In this document: in pieces, positions 35,323-42,802 of the stretch
Position numbering within the stretch: the first letter of the stretch is position 1
Layout: the number at the start of each line of letters is the position of its first letter
NCBI GenBank assembly: GCA_025358055.1
Contig: JANYKV010000062.1
Location: 1-43,434, forward strand
Source: Gemmatimonadota bacterium
GTDB taxonomy: Bacteria > Gemmatimonadota > Gemmatimonadetes > Gemmatimonadales > GWC2-71-9
Reading direction: 5' to 3'
Length of the DNA stretch: 43,434 bases
Notes under the pieces: generated by a model
What the model saw: the letters and a program-made list of their open reading frames with translations, nothing else
Databases searched by the model: none
Told to the model about the DNA's origin: nothing
Position numbers and translations under genes: made by a program

Positions 35323-35925
35323 CTAGTGGATGCCACCCCGAGGGAATCCGGATCTGCGTGGGCCGTCCAGCGACCTCCCGCCTCCCAGGGGAGGCAGGAC
35401 CGTGTTGATCGCGCCGGCGGGTCTATGACCGCGAAGGTCACAATCGTCGTCAGGTCCGCCTCGACCACCACGAATGATGATCACCGGACCACGGCTACCA
35501 AACGAAGGTTGGTCATTGGCAACCTCGCCGGTCGAAGGTCGCCCGATTGCCAGGGTCGGAGCTATCGGCAGAGGCGCAACGGCCAGGACCTGCGGGGCTG
35601 CCGCCGTCGAGATCGTTGTCTTGCTCATCTGGGCCATTGCGGCGGCGATGACGATCGCGCGGTCATGCTCCGCCTTGTCCTCGCTGGTCACCGGTGGCGC
35701 CTTGCCGTCCGCCTTCTTCGGCATGCTTGGCTTGGGAGGAATCCTCGCCTCGAGGTAGGACACCGTCGCCGTTGCCTCGACCGAGGGCGTCTCCACCAGT
35801 CGAAGGTCGCGGCCACCTTTCGCCCTATTGGGGTTGTTTTGGCCGTTTTGGGAGGCGGGCGTGGAACATGCTGCTAGCCAGCCGCTCGTTATGAAGGCGG
35901 CCGCGATTAGGATTCGTACGCGCAC
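35323..35925 (-). CDS. small lipoprotein of unknown function
   Basis: A 200-residue product from GTG 35925, preceded by GGGGGGAG. The signal peptide ends in lipobox L-A-A-C-S (Cys near residue 20). The mature part is low in structure and Pro/Ala-rich: a Lys/Pro segment (EARIPPKPSMPKKADGKAPP), then a central helix-like AEHDRAIVIAAAMAQMSKT. The C-terminus has a distinctive acidic G-G-P-D-D-D-C-D motif after PVIIIRGGRG. No family recognised. It is convergent with the GTPase gene and divergent from the SnoaL-like gene. Confidence 0.65.
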   Translation of the reverse strand: MRVRILIAAAFITSGWLAACSTPASQNGQNNPNRAKGGRDLRLVETPSVEATATVSYLEARIPPKPSMPKKADGKAPPVTSEDKAEHDRAIVIAAAMAQMSKTTISTAAAPQVLAVAPLPIAPTLAIGRPSTGEVANDQPSFGSRGPVIIIRGGRGGPDDDCDLRGHRPAGAINTVLPPLGGGRSLDGPRRSGFPRGGIH

Positions 35926-35998
35926 TGGCTCCCCCCTACCTCGTTTTGGTGACCGATTGAATCTACTGAAGGCTAGAAAGTACCCCAAAGGCCCGCAT

Positions 35999-36601
35999 AT
36001 GCTGCGCCACTCCCTCATAGCACGTCTCCGCTGCATGTCGCCTGGTTTCGCGGGGCGAACTGTCACCACCCAGGTACACCGGGCGTCCCCCGAAGCGGAC
36101 ACATCTGGCACTCTGAGAACAACCCGGGTCCTGTCATTCTTGCTTTTGGCCGCCAACGCCGCCTGCGGACCACCCCCAGTTCGGAGCGGTCAAACCGACC
36201 CCGCGCTCGCCGACACGCTCAAGGCCCGGATCGAGGCTGCGTACGACTTCAGCCGCCCGGGAGTGGTCGACCGGATGAACGCGCTATACCCGGACACGGG
36301 ACGAGTCGTCTCGGCGAGCGGAGGACACGTCATTACGTCGGTCGACTCGCTGCGGGCCGGGATCGCGGCGTTCTGGCAGAACGTTGGGCAGAACATGCGC
36401 GACGCCAAGTGGGTATGGGGTGATGTTCAGGTGGACAGGTTGAGTGGCGATGCGGCGGTGCTGACCGCGACCTGGTCGATTCCGCACATCGCCCCGACGG
36501 GCCACCCGCACGTCATTCAGGGGGCTTGGACCGCCGTCTTCCGACGGATTGCCGGAAAGTGGTTGATTGTGGTGGAGCACTTGTCGGTGCCGCCCAGTTG
36601 A
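35999..36601 (+). CDS. SnoaL/DUF4440-like (NTF2-fold) lipoprotein
   Basis: A 200-residue product from ATG 35999; ATG 36035 is an alternative. A hydrophobic stretch ending A-N-A-A-C-G lies unusually far from the start (about residue 55), so the real start may be a rarer codon nearer to it. The mature part is NTF2-like: LKARIEAAYDFSRPGVVDRMNALYPD, VISSVDSLRAGIAAFW-type helix, and the sheet end GAWTAVFRRIAGKWLIVVEHLS. DUF4440/SnoaL-like proteins range from small enzymes to ligand-binding proteins, so no reaction can be given. Confidence 0.7.
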   Translation: MLRHSLIARLRCMSPGFAGRTVTTQVHRASPEADTSGTLRTTRVLSFLLLAANAACGPPPVRSGQTDPALADTLKARIEAAYDFSRPGVVDRMNALYPDTGRVVSASGGHVITSVDSLRAGIAAFWQNVGQNMRDAKWVWGDVQVDRLSGDAAVLTATWSIPHIAPTGHPHVIQGAWTAVFRRIAGKWLIVVEHLSVPPS

Positions 36602-36721
36602 AGTCGATCACCGGCACATAAACCAGACGCGTCGTTCCAGCGCGAAGGGATTCCGGGCCCCATCACGGCGCGCGGGCCGGCAATACCGAAACAAATCGCG
36701 TTGGTGGTATGTTCTAGCGTG

Positions 36722-37129
36722 ATGAACATCGATATCAATGGCTCCCATTGCCTCAGTCGCTTGATCAGGTGTTGCCTGATCGTGTGGACCCTCGCTAATC
36801 CGCTACTTCTGGCGAGTGAGGGCGGTAATACTGGACCGCATTGCCGAAAGCACAACGCCCCCCCGATGACGACGATGAGCCATGAAAGCCTTTCTCATGG
36901 CACCGGTTTGACGACAGCTGCGGAGTCGGCATCCGGACACGACTGCTCACATTGTCCGCCGGCCGAATGTTCGAGCACGGCACCCTGCGCCGGACAGGCG
37001 CTTTCCGCTGCAGTCAGAGCTGGATCGACGCTGGGGCCGACGGGATGCACCTCCCAGTCGATCCTCGAAGCCACGGGCTGGTTCGTCTCGACCGGCTTTC
37101 CACCCCCGACCCCACCTCCGCAAGCCTGA
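36722..37129 (+). CDS. small exported Cys/His-rich protein, probably metal-related
   Basis: A 135-residue protein from ATG 36722. A hydrophobic segment (LIRCCLIVWTLANPLLLAS) suggests export. The mature part has several Cys and His residues: GPHCRKHN, M-T-T-M-S-H-E-S-L-S-H, and the motif HDCSHCPPAECSS, then a Pro-rich tail. The H-x-C-x-x-C-P-P-x-E-C cluster could bind Cu+, Zn2+ or similar ions. It lies 108 bases before a Met-rich outer-membrane-type gene on the same strand, which supports a shared metal-handling role (inference). No named family recognised. Confidence 0.6.
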   Translation: MNIDINGSHCLSRLIRCCLIVWTLANPLLLASEGGNTGPHCRKHNAPPMTTMSHESLSHGTGLTTAAESASGHDCSHCPPAECSSTAPCAGQALSAAVRAGSTLGPTGCTSQSILEATGWFVSTGFPPPTPPPQA

Positions 37130-37237
37130 TCGGTAGGGCGCGTTCGCTCATTGCGAGCCGAGCCATGCAGCCGATCCCGCGTTCATCCTGTCGCCGCCGA
37201 TGCGGCGTTGGCTGGTCGCATCACCCGGAGCAGTGAC

Positions 37238-38272
37238 ATGTCTTTCCCACGAAACGTCGTCCAGCTGATCGTCTCGGCAGGATCTGCACTTCTATTTACC
37301 GCCACACCAGCTCCGCTGCCGGCCCAGAGCATGTCGGGCACGGCCCAGGGTCCCAACATGAGAGGCATGATGGGGGTTCCTCTGCCCTTCGGGATCATGA
37401 TCGGACGAGCAGAACAATGGATGGTCGGCTATCAGTACATGTTTGAAAAGTTGCGGGGTACCCTCGACGGAACCGATGGCATTAGTGAGACAGACGTTCT
37501 TCACCGATTTCAGACGACGCCGACCGACATGACAATGCAAACGCACATGGGGATGATCATGTATGCCCCGACCGATGGATTCACACTCATGGCCAGCCTC
37601 CCGTACGTCAAGATGTCGATGGGCGAACTCCACCGTAATGCCACGCGATCAACGGAACGAAGCGAAGGGATCGGCGACCTCGAATTGCGCGGCCTGTATT
37701 CCTTGTATGCGGCGAAAGACCTTGGCCATAGGTTTCTGGCGAACGTCGGGCTGGGCTTCCCCACCGGCTCCGTCAACCAGCTCGATGCCGAAGGGATGCG
37801 AATGGAATACCCAATGCAAACTGGATCGGGAACGTTCTCGTTGCTACCCGGCATTGCGTATCTCGGCCAGGCATTGCCGTGGAGCTGGGGAGCAGAATTC
37901 AATTCGGTGGTGCGGCTGGGTCGAAGCGGGCACGGATACAAGCTAGGGAACCGGTACGAACCGAGAATATGGCTCGCGCGACAGTTGGCAAGTTGGGTGA
38001 GCCTGTCAGCAGCCGCCAGCGGCGAGATGTGGGGAAATGTCCGGGGTTCGGACTCTCTGCTCGATCCTACTGATGAACCAACAAAGGACCCGAACCTACA
38101 AGGCGGGAAGCGCCTCACCGCCTTGTGGGGAGTCACGGTTCACCCTCCGAACGGATTCTTCAGAGGTCAGCAGTTTCTCGTTCAGGGCGATGTGCCCGTC
38201 GTGCAATCTTTGGACGGGCCGCAGTTGAAGCGGAGCTATATGCTGCATGTTGCCTGGCAGTGGGGGTTCTGA
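37238..38272 (+). CDS. Met-rich outer-membrane transporter-like protein (phenol MetA-like family)
   Basis: A 344-residue protein from ATG 37238, with GGAG (37227-37230) upstream. It has a signal peptide (NVVQLIVSAGSALLFTATPAPLPAQ). The N-terminal mature part is Met-rich (MRGMMGVPLPFGIMIG, MTMQTHMGMIMYAPTD). The remainder is beta-barrel-like, ending in MLHVAWQWGF with a C-terminal aromatic residue. Proteins of this type are annotated as transporters of the MetA/phenol-degradation-like outer-membrane family and are often found beside copper or other heavy-metal genes. Met clusters fit Cu+ binding. Its neighbour is the Cys/His-rich protein at 36722. Confidence 0.75.
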   Translation: MSFPRNVVQLIVSAGSALLFTATPAPLPAQSMSGTAQGPNMRGMMGVPLPFGIMIGRAEQWMVGYQYMFEKLRGTLDGTDGISETDVLHRFQTTPTDMTMQTHMGMIMYAPTDGFTLMASLPYVKMSMGELHRNATRSTERSEGIGDLELRGLYSLYAAKDLGHRFLANVGLGFPTGSVNQLDAEGMRMEYPMQTGSGTFSLLPGIAYLGQALPWSWGAEFNSVVRLGRSGHGYKLGNRYEPRIWLARQLASWVSLSAAASGEMWGNVRGSDSLLDPTDEPTKDPNLQGGKRLTALWGVTVHPPNGFFRGQQFLVQGDVPVVQSLDGPQLKRSYMLHVAWQWGF

Positions 38273-38498
38273 CCCTGGCCTACAAACGTCGCCTCACCTC
38301 GGACGTCACTGACTGTTCTGACCACGGGACCGCATCGCAGCTGTCAACCCGTCGGTGATAGTGAATCTTAGCGTCAGGTACGTATCGTAGGCCACAGTGT
38401 TGCCGCGCTGAACACGGCTCGCGAGTGGACGGCCCGCCCCCGACTGCCTAGGTTTGCGAAGAACGAAAAAGACATTTCCCATTCCTCCTGGTTGCAGC

Positions 38499-39416
38499 AT
38501 GCCTACCTCCGTGATTTCGGTCGACCGTCTGGGCAAACGTTACGGCAGCACCATCGCCGTGGACGACGTCTCGTTGGAGGTGTATCAAGGCGAGATCTTC
38601 GGCCTGATCGGCCCGAACGGCGCGGGGAAGACGACAACGATGGAATGTGTCCAAGGCCTTCGGAAACCGGATCGGGGAGTCATCTCGGTACTCAGCCTCG
38701 ATCCCCAGCGAGACTCGTCGGAATTGCGACAACGGATCGGGGTTCAGCACCAGGAAGCCCATCTGCAGAAACGGATCAAAGTCTGGGAAGCAGTCGACCT
38801 CTGGTCATCCCTCTACCGGAAGACGGTTGATCCCGAGGCGCTCCTCACCCGGCTCGGCCTCGAATCCAAACGGAACGCGTGGTTCATGACGCTGTCGGGG
38901 GGACAGAAGCAGCGGCTTTTCATTGCCTTGGCGCTGATCCACCAACCCGAGGTCGTCTTCCTCGACGAGCTGACGACTGGGCTCGATCCGCAGGCGCGGC
39001 GGGCCATCTGGGGCCTGATCACCGATATCCGGGCACAGGGCACCACCGTTTTCCTCACCACTCACTTGATGGAGGAAGCCGAACGACTGTGCGACCGGGT
39101 CGCCATCATCGAACACGGCCGAATGCTCGAAATGGGAACGCCCGCCGATCTGGTCCAGAAACACTGTCCCGAGCGACGCGTCGTATTCACGAGCGAGGGC
39201 CCTGGATTGGCCGAGCGGCTTAAGGAAGTGCCCGCCATCCAATCGATTGCCAGTGACGGATCGACCCACACGCTTCGAGGGGAAGGCGACGACTTCGTGA
39301 CCGACGTCATCAGCGCCATTGCCAGCGTCGGAATTCGGGTTCGGGGGTTCCGGACCGAAATCCCGACGCTAGAGGACGTGTTCCTTAAACTGACCGGCCA
39401 CGGAATCAGGGACTGA
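38499..39416 (+). CDS. ABC-2-type exporter ATP-binding protein
   Basis: Read from ATG 38499 (305 residues). ATPase motifs: Walker A GPNGAGKTTT (about 38-47), Q-loop VQHQE, signature LSGGQKQRLFIALAL, Walker B VVFLDEL, D-loop GLDPQ, and H-loop TTHLMEEAERL. The usual DEP of Walker B is DEL here, but the catalytic Glu is present. A C-terminal extension of about 80 residues follows, as in DrrA/CcmA-type ATPases. The permease gene starts three bases after the stop, so the pair forms one transporter. Likely cargo: drugs, lipids or polysaccharides; unknown. Confidence 0.9.
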   Translation: MPTSVISVDRLGKRYGSTIAVDDVSLEVYQGEIFGLIGPNGAGKTTTMECVQGLRKPDRGVISVLSLDPQRDSSELRQRIGVQHQEAHLQKRIKVWEAVDLWSSLYRKTVDPEALLTRLGLESKRNAWFMTLSGGQKQRLFIALALIHQPEVVFLDELTTGLDPQARRAIWGLITDIRAQGTTVFLTTHLMEEAERLCDRVAIIEHGRMLEMGTPADLVQKHCPERRVVFTSEGPGLAERLKEVPAIQSIASDGSTHTLRGEGDDFVTDVISAIASVGIRVRGFRTEIPTLEDVFLKLTGHGIRD

Positions 39417-39419
39417 CCA

Positions 39420-40169
39420 ATGTTGAACGGACTCTGGAAGCTGACCTGGGTCGAGATCAAGGTCTTCGTGCGGGAGCCGATGGGCGTCGTCGGGAGCCTC
39501 GGCATCCCGGTGATCATGTTCGTGGTTCTCGGCCGATTGTTTGGCCCCGGCGTGGGATCCGTGTCGGCGGCGGCGGCGGCCGCTCCCCCATTCAACGTCG
39601 CGATCCTGGCCGCGATCATCATCGCTATCGGAGCCGTGCTATCGCTGATCTCGATCATCTCCATCTATCGCGAGGGCGGCATCCTCAAGCGCCTTCGAGC
39701 GACGCCACTCTCTCCGTTGACGATCTTAGGCGCGCACGTGGTGGTCAAACTCCTCTTTACGCTGCTCGGCATGGCGCTGCTGGTTTTGGCCGGCCGGCGG
39801 TTTTTCCCCGGGGCGATGCAGGTGAATCTGATTAAGTTCGCTGCGGCGCTCCTCCTCGGCACCCTGAGCATCCTCTCACTTGGATTCGTGCTCGCCAGCA
39901 TCGTACCGACGGCCCGATTCGCCCAGCCGCTCGGCGCGGCGGTCCTGTATCCGATGTTGGCGGTGTCGGGACTTTTCTTCCCACTCGAGCGGCTGCCGCC
40001 GGTGGTTAGAATCGTGGCCCAGGCGTTCCCGACGACTCATGCCGTGTCACTCATGAAGGGGGTCTGGGACGGCTCGGGCTTTGCCGCACACTGGGGGGAT
40101 GTTGGGGCGCTGATTCTGATTTTTGCAGTATGCAGCGCGATTTCGGCGAAGGTATTCCGGTGGGAATGA
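39420..40169 (+). CDS. ABC-2-type exporter permease
   Basis: A 249-residue membrane protein with about six hydrophobic helices. It shows the ABC-2 features: an early V-K-x-F-x-R-E-P region (VEIKVFVREPMGV), a central IYREGGILKRLRATPLSPLTIL loop, and late VSGLFFPLERLPPVVRIVAQAFPTTHAV. A GC-rich codon repeat at about 39566-39582 encodes a run of six Ala residues (SAAAAAAPP) in a loop, a place prone to length change. It is translationally close to the ATPase gene (three-base gap). It is convergent with the lipoprotein gene of the sigma operon. Confidence 0.9.
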   Translation: MLNGLWKLTWVEIKVFVREPMGVVGSLGIPVIMFVVLGRLFGPGVGSVSAAAAAAPPFNVAILAAIIIAIGAVLSLISIISIYREGGILKRLRATPLSPLTILGAHVVVKLLFTLLGMALLVLAGRRFFPGAMQVNLIKFAAALLLGTLSILSLGFVLASIVPTARFAQPLGAAVLYPMLAVSGLFFPLERLPPVVRIVAQAFPTTHAVSLMKGVWDGSGFAAHWGDVGALILIFAVCSAISAKVFRWE

Positions 40170-40210
40170 GCGGCGACCGCGAAGCCGCTCGCATTCCCGC
40201 CGCGCCTCCT

Positions 40211-41311
40211 CTACCCAGCCAGCGCGCTGGCTGGTGCAAGCAGATTGCCAAGCAGCTTGAATACACCGTCGGTGAGGCCAACGATCCCTTGCAAGGCGGT
40301 CAGCTCATCGGCGGTCAACGCACTCCCGTCCGCACCGCGAATGACGGGATGCTTGGGATCACCCGTGGCCGTCGCAAAGAGTGCTCCGTTCACTTTGAAC
40401 CTCGCGTTGAGACCGTTCGATTCCTGCGTCGCACTCACCTCGATGAGATCCGAACCGACCTGAACTGCCAGATCGACCGTTTGGTTTCCGCCTCCATCCA
40501 CGGTCGCACCATGGACCACCCCGGTCGCCCTGAAGTTGAGGGCTGGAAGCTCAAACGCAAAGTCGACATCCAGGATCGCGGCCTGACCAGGCCCATGCGC
40601 CACGACATCGATGCGGAAGGCAAGTTGGTTGGTGTGGCCCCGGATGAATCCCTTCACGCCCACGGTGACGGATTGCAGTGTGCCGACCAGAGAGAGCGAA
40701 TAGTCAAGGTAGGTCACACCTTTGGAGACCACCACCAACCGGAGCGCCACGCCATTCGGTAGGGACCTCCCCTCATCGAGATAGTCCGCGTACCCGATTT
40801 CTTGGCCCACGAGAGGCTCGCCGGTCACTGGGTTGATGGCGTAGAGGATGTATCTCACTCCATTGCCGGGCGCGCCGGTCCGGGTGGGATCGACCACGTA
40901 GCGATCGGTAGCGGCGTCGTAGATGAAGGTCTTGCCCAACGCATCGGCGGGGAGGACCGGCATGGCTTGCGAATTCGCGCGCGAGTGTGCGGCCAGAATC
41001 CGGCGCGGGAGCGTCAACGCCAGTTGGCGGGCGCGCTCCGGAGAGGAGCGATCGAGGAGGAGGGCCAAGGAGCTTGGCTCGCCAAGCATCGCGGGGCCCA
41101 GATGCCTCGCCGGAAGATGTTGGACGACTGCCAGCAGGCTGGCCCAGTTCGGTGAGTTCAGTATGGTATCGGCGGTGGTGAGATCCGTGTGGGTTCTCAC
41201 CGCGTCAAAGGTCGGCCGAACCGAGGTGGCCAGAGGCCGATCAGCCTCGCATCCAGTGGCCAACACGGCGAGTGCCGCGAAGGCAAGCAAGTTCCGGTGT
41301 CGAGTGGTCAT
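40211..41311 (-). CDS. lipoprotein of unknown function, last gene of the ECF sigma operon
   Basis: Read from ATG 41311 (366 residues); ATG 41317 overlaps the TAA of the upstream gene (TAATG), and GGAG lies just before, so translation is coupled. The N-terminus is a lipoprotein signal with lipobox L-A-T-G-C-E. The mature protein is Ala/Leu/Val-rich, mostly beta-like, with G-N-G-V-R-Y-I-L-Y-A-I-N-P-V-T-G-E-P near the middle. No known family recognised. Its place behind a sigma factor and a Spy-like protein suggests an envelope-stress role. Confidence 0.7.
   Translation of the reverse strand: MTTRHRNLLAFAALAVLATGCEADRPLATSVRPTFDAVRTHTDLTTADTILNSPNWASLLAVVQHLPARHLGPAMLGEPSSLALLLDRSSPERARQLALTLPRRILAAHSRANSQAMPVLPADALGKTFIYDAATDRYVVDPTRTGAPGNGVRYILYAINPVTGEPLVGQEIGYADYLDEGRSLPNGVALRLVVVSKGVTYLDYSLSLVGTLQSVTVGVKGFIRGHTNQLAFRIDVVAHGPGQAAILDVDFAFELPALNFRATGVVHGATVDGGGNQTVDLAVQVGSDLIEVSATQESNGLNARFKVNGALFATATGDPKHPVIRGADGSALTADELTALQGIVGLTDGVFKLLGNLLAPASALAG
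40215..40234. terminator. perfect 20-base palindrome at the end of the lipoprotein gene
   Basis: CCAGCCAGCGCGCTGGCTGG is a perfect palindrome, just upstream of the stop codon (minus strand) and 46 bases after the stop of the convergent ABC permease. It could fold as an 8-bp stem with a CGCG loop and end the permease transcript. There is no T-run, so this is uncertain. Confidence 0.35.
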
Positions 41312-41316
41312 CGTCA

Positions 41317-41775
41317 TTACTCCAAGCCGCGGGGAGGGGTACCATGAAACTCCTTGAGCTTCTCTTGTTGCTCTCGCGTCAGCACGTTCTTGATCTTGAT
41401 CAGAAGAGACAGATGTTCCTTCTTCACTTCGCGCTCGATGCCGAGCACGCGGTCCGTAGCGGCCAGCGCCGCGGCCTCGTCGATGGTTGAGGAGTCGAGC
41501 AGTGACACCAACGTCTCCCACTCTTCCTTCATCCGCCACTGGAGATCGAGCACCTTACCTTGGGTCTTGCCGATCGCTTCGGTGATGGTGGTGCGCTGAG
41601 TTGGCTTGAGCCCGATTCTCTGCTGATGCTGCATGACGAGCTCCGGCGCGAAGAGCCGTTTCGCGATCTGGTCTTCCTCGGACGGTTGGCCGCCAGGCGC
41701 CTGAGCGGAAACCCCCGAGCCGGGGATCGAGGTAGCGATTCCGAATAGGAGTGTCACCAATAATCGGTGGTTCAT
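41317..41775 (-). CDS. Spy/CpxP-like periplasmic protein
   Basis: A 152-residue protein. ATG 41775 has GGAGGG just upstream and gives a clean signal peptide (MNHRLLVTLLFGIATSIPGSGVSAQ). ATG 41805 overlaps the preceding TGA and may also be used. The mature protein is helical and charged, with LTxxQ-type motifs typical of CpxP/Spy and related sensor-regulator proteins (KPTQRTTITEAIG, and LTREQQEKLKEF near the end). Relatives act as periplasmic chaperones or as metal/stress sensors. Position in an ECF operon supports that role. Confidence 0.75.
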   Translation of the reverse strand: MNHRLLVTLLFGIATSIPGSGVSAQAPGGQPSEEDQIAKRLFAPELVMQHQQRIGLKPTQRTTITEAIGKTQGKVLDLQWRMKEEWETLVSLLDSSTIDEAAALAATDRVLGIEREVKKEHLSLLIKIKNVLTREQQEKLKEFHGTPPRGLE

Positions 41776-41801
41776 GAGCCCTCCGAGACGCAGAGTTCGG
41801 G

Positions 41802-42158
41802 TCATTGACCGGGAACTTTCGCCGAGCCAACGGAATACCTGTCAGCACGCAATCCGAGACCGGACATGCTTCCGAGCAGGTCCGATCCGGGGGTATGGAG
41901 CAGGAAGTCGGTCGGGCTGCTCCACCTCCCGATATTGGTGAATTGGATAGAGCTCGGAGCGCCTCCCGGCGATAGCGCGCGACTTACCACCAGGACCACG
42001 AGCGCCAACGCGACCAGCGCGAGCGCTATCCTACCTTCGCGAATCGGCCGCGACCGGCCTCGGGTGGCGCGCGCCACCGTCGCCGCGAACCCTCGCACCT
42101 CGTGGGCCTCATGAGCCCGCAGTCTGGCGAACTCCTTCGACAGATCGTCATCCATCAT
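41802..42158 (-). CDS. single-pass membrane protein, candidate anti-sigma factor
   Basis: Read from ATG 42158 (118 residues), which overlaps the sigma-factor TGA as ATGA; a GTG at 42167 is also in frame. A cytoplasmic N-terminal part (DDDLSKEFARLRAHEAHEV) is followed by a basic stretch, one transmembrane helix (IALALVALALVVLVVSRAL) and a periplasmic tail of about 55 residues. The zinc motif H-x-x-x-C-x-x-C of ZAS anti-sigma factors is absent. Position and topology are those of an anti-sigma factor, but the function is inferred from context only. Confidence 0.65.
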   Translation of the reverse strand: MMDDDLSKEFARLRAHEAHEVRGFAATVARATRGRSRPIREGRIALALVALALVVLVVSRALSPGGAPSSIQFTNIGRWSSPTDFLLHTPGSDLLGSMSGLGLRADRYSVGSAKVPGQ

Positions 42159-42682
42159 TGCGTCCACTCATTCTTTTCCCCCGCGAGCACCACCCGAAGC
42201 CTTCGTTTGCCGCGCTCGTAGTGCGTTCGCGCGGAGCCGATCGAGAGCCGAAGCAGATCAGCGGCCCCCTGAATCGTCATCCCCTCATAGAACACGAGGT
42301 GGAGCACCTCACGTTGCCGCTTCGGCAGCTCCAGCAATCCCTCCACCAGCCGATTCGCCTGCTCGTTCTGCGCCAACTCCCGCAGGGGATCGGTCTCCGG
42401 AGCCGCCAGCCCCGCGTCGTGCCGAAACCACCGTTCCACCCGCTTGAGCTGCAACCAGGTTCGTCGCCGGGACTCGGCCGCGGTGAAGCGAATCACCCCA
42501 AAGAGCCAGGTCCGAAACGACGACCGGCCCGCGAACCGCGCCCGTCCGTCCAGCACCTTGAGGTAGGTCGCCTGGAGCACATCATCCGCCTCCGCGCGAT
42601 CCCACCGGCAGCAAGCGAGCGCCCATCCGAAACTCTCGACATGGAGCCGCTCCAGGTTGGCTTCCAGTTCTTGTGGTGTCAT
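42155..42682 (-). CDS. ECF-type RNA polymerase sigma factor
   Basis: A 175-residue sigma factor. Region 2 contains RAEADDVLQATYLKVLDG and SSFRTWLFGVIRF. Region 4 contains LPKRQREVLHLVFYEGMTIQGAADLL, then IGSARTHYERGKRRL, for -35 recognition. Region 3 is absent, as in all ECF factors. It is the first gene of a coupled operon that continues with a membrane protein, a Spy-like protein and a lipoprotein. Such factors usually autoregulate their own operon; the promoter was not identified with confidence. Confidence 0.93.
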   Translation of the reverse strand: MTPQELEANLERLHVESFGWALACCRWDRAEADDVLQATYLKVLDGRARFAGRSSFRTWLFGVIRFTAAESRRRTWLQLKRVERWFRHDAGLAAPETDPLRELAQNEQANRLVEGLLELPKRQREVLHLVFYEGMTIQGAADLLRLSIGSARTHYERGKRRLRVVLAGEKNEWTQ

Positions 42683-42802
42683 TGACGAAGCCTGGTTCCG
42701 GAACGGAGTGTCGGTTCACAGAGTGGGTGTCGCCAACGATCACCCTATATGACCGAGGGGAGGGGTGGGACGTCTCGGCGGCTAACGCCGCGAGGTTGGA
42801 AC

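Noticed and set aside
34663-35877. 404-codon plus-strand frame across the GTPase region
   Set aside because: Overlaps the GTPase gene and the opposite-strand lipoprotein gene in another frame; no recognisable domain.
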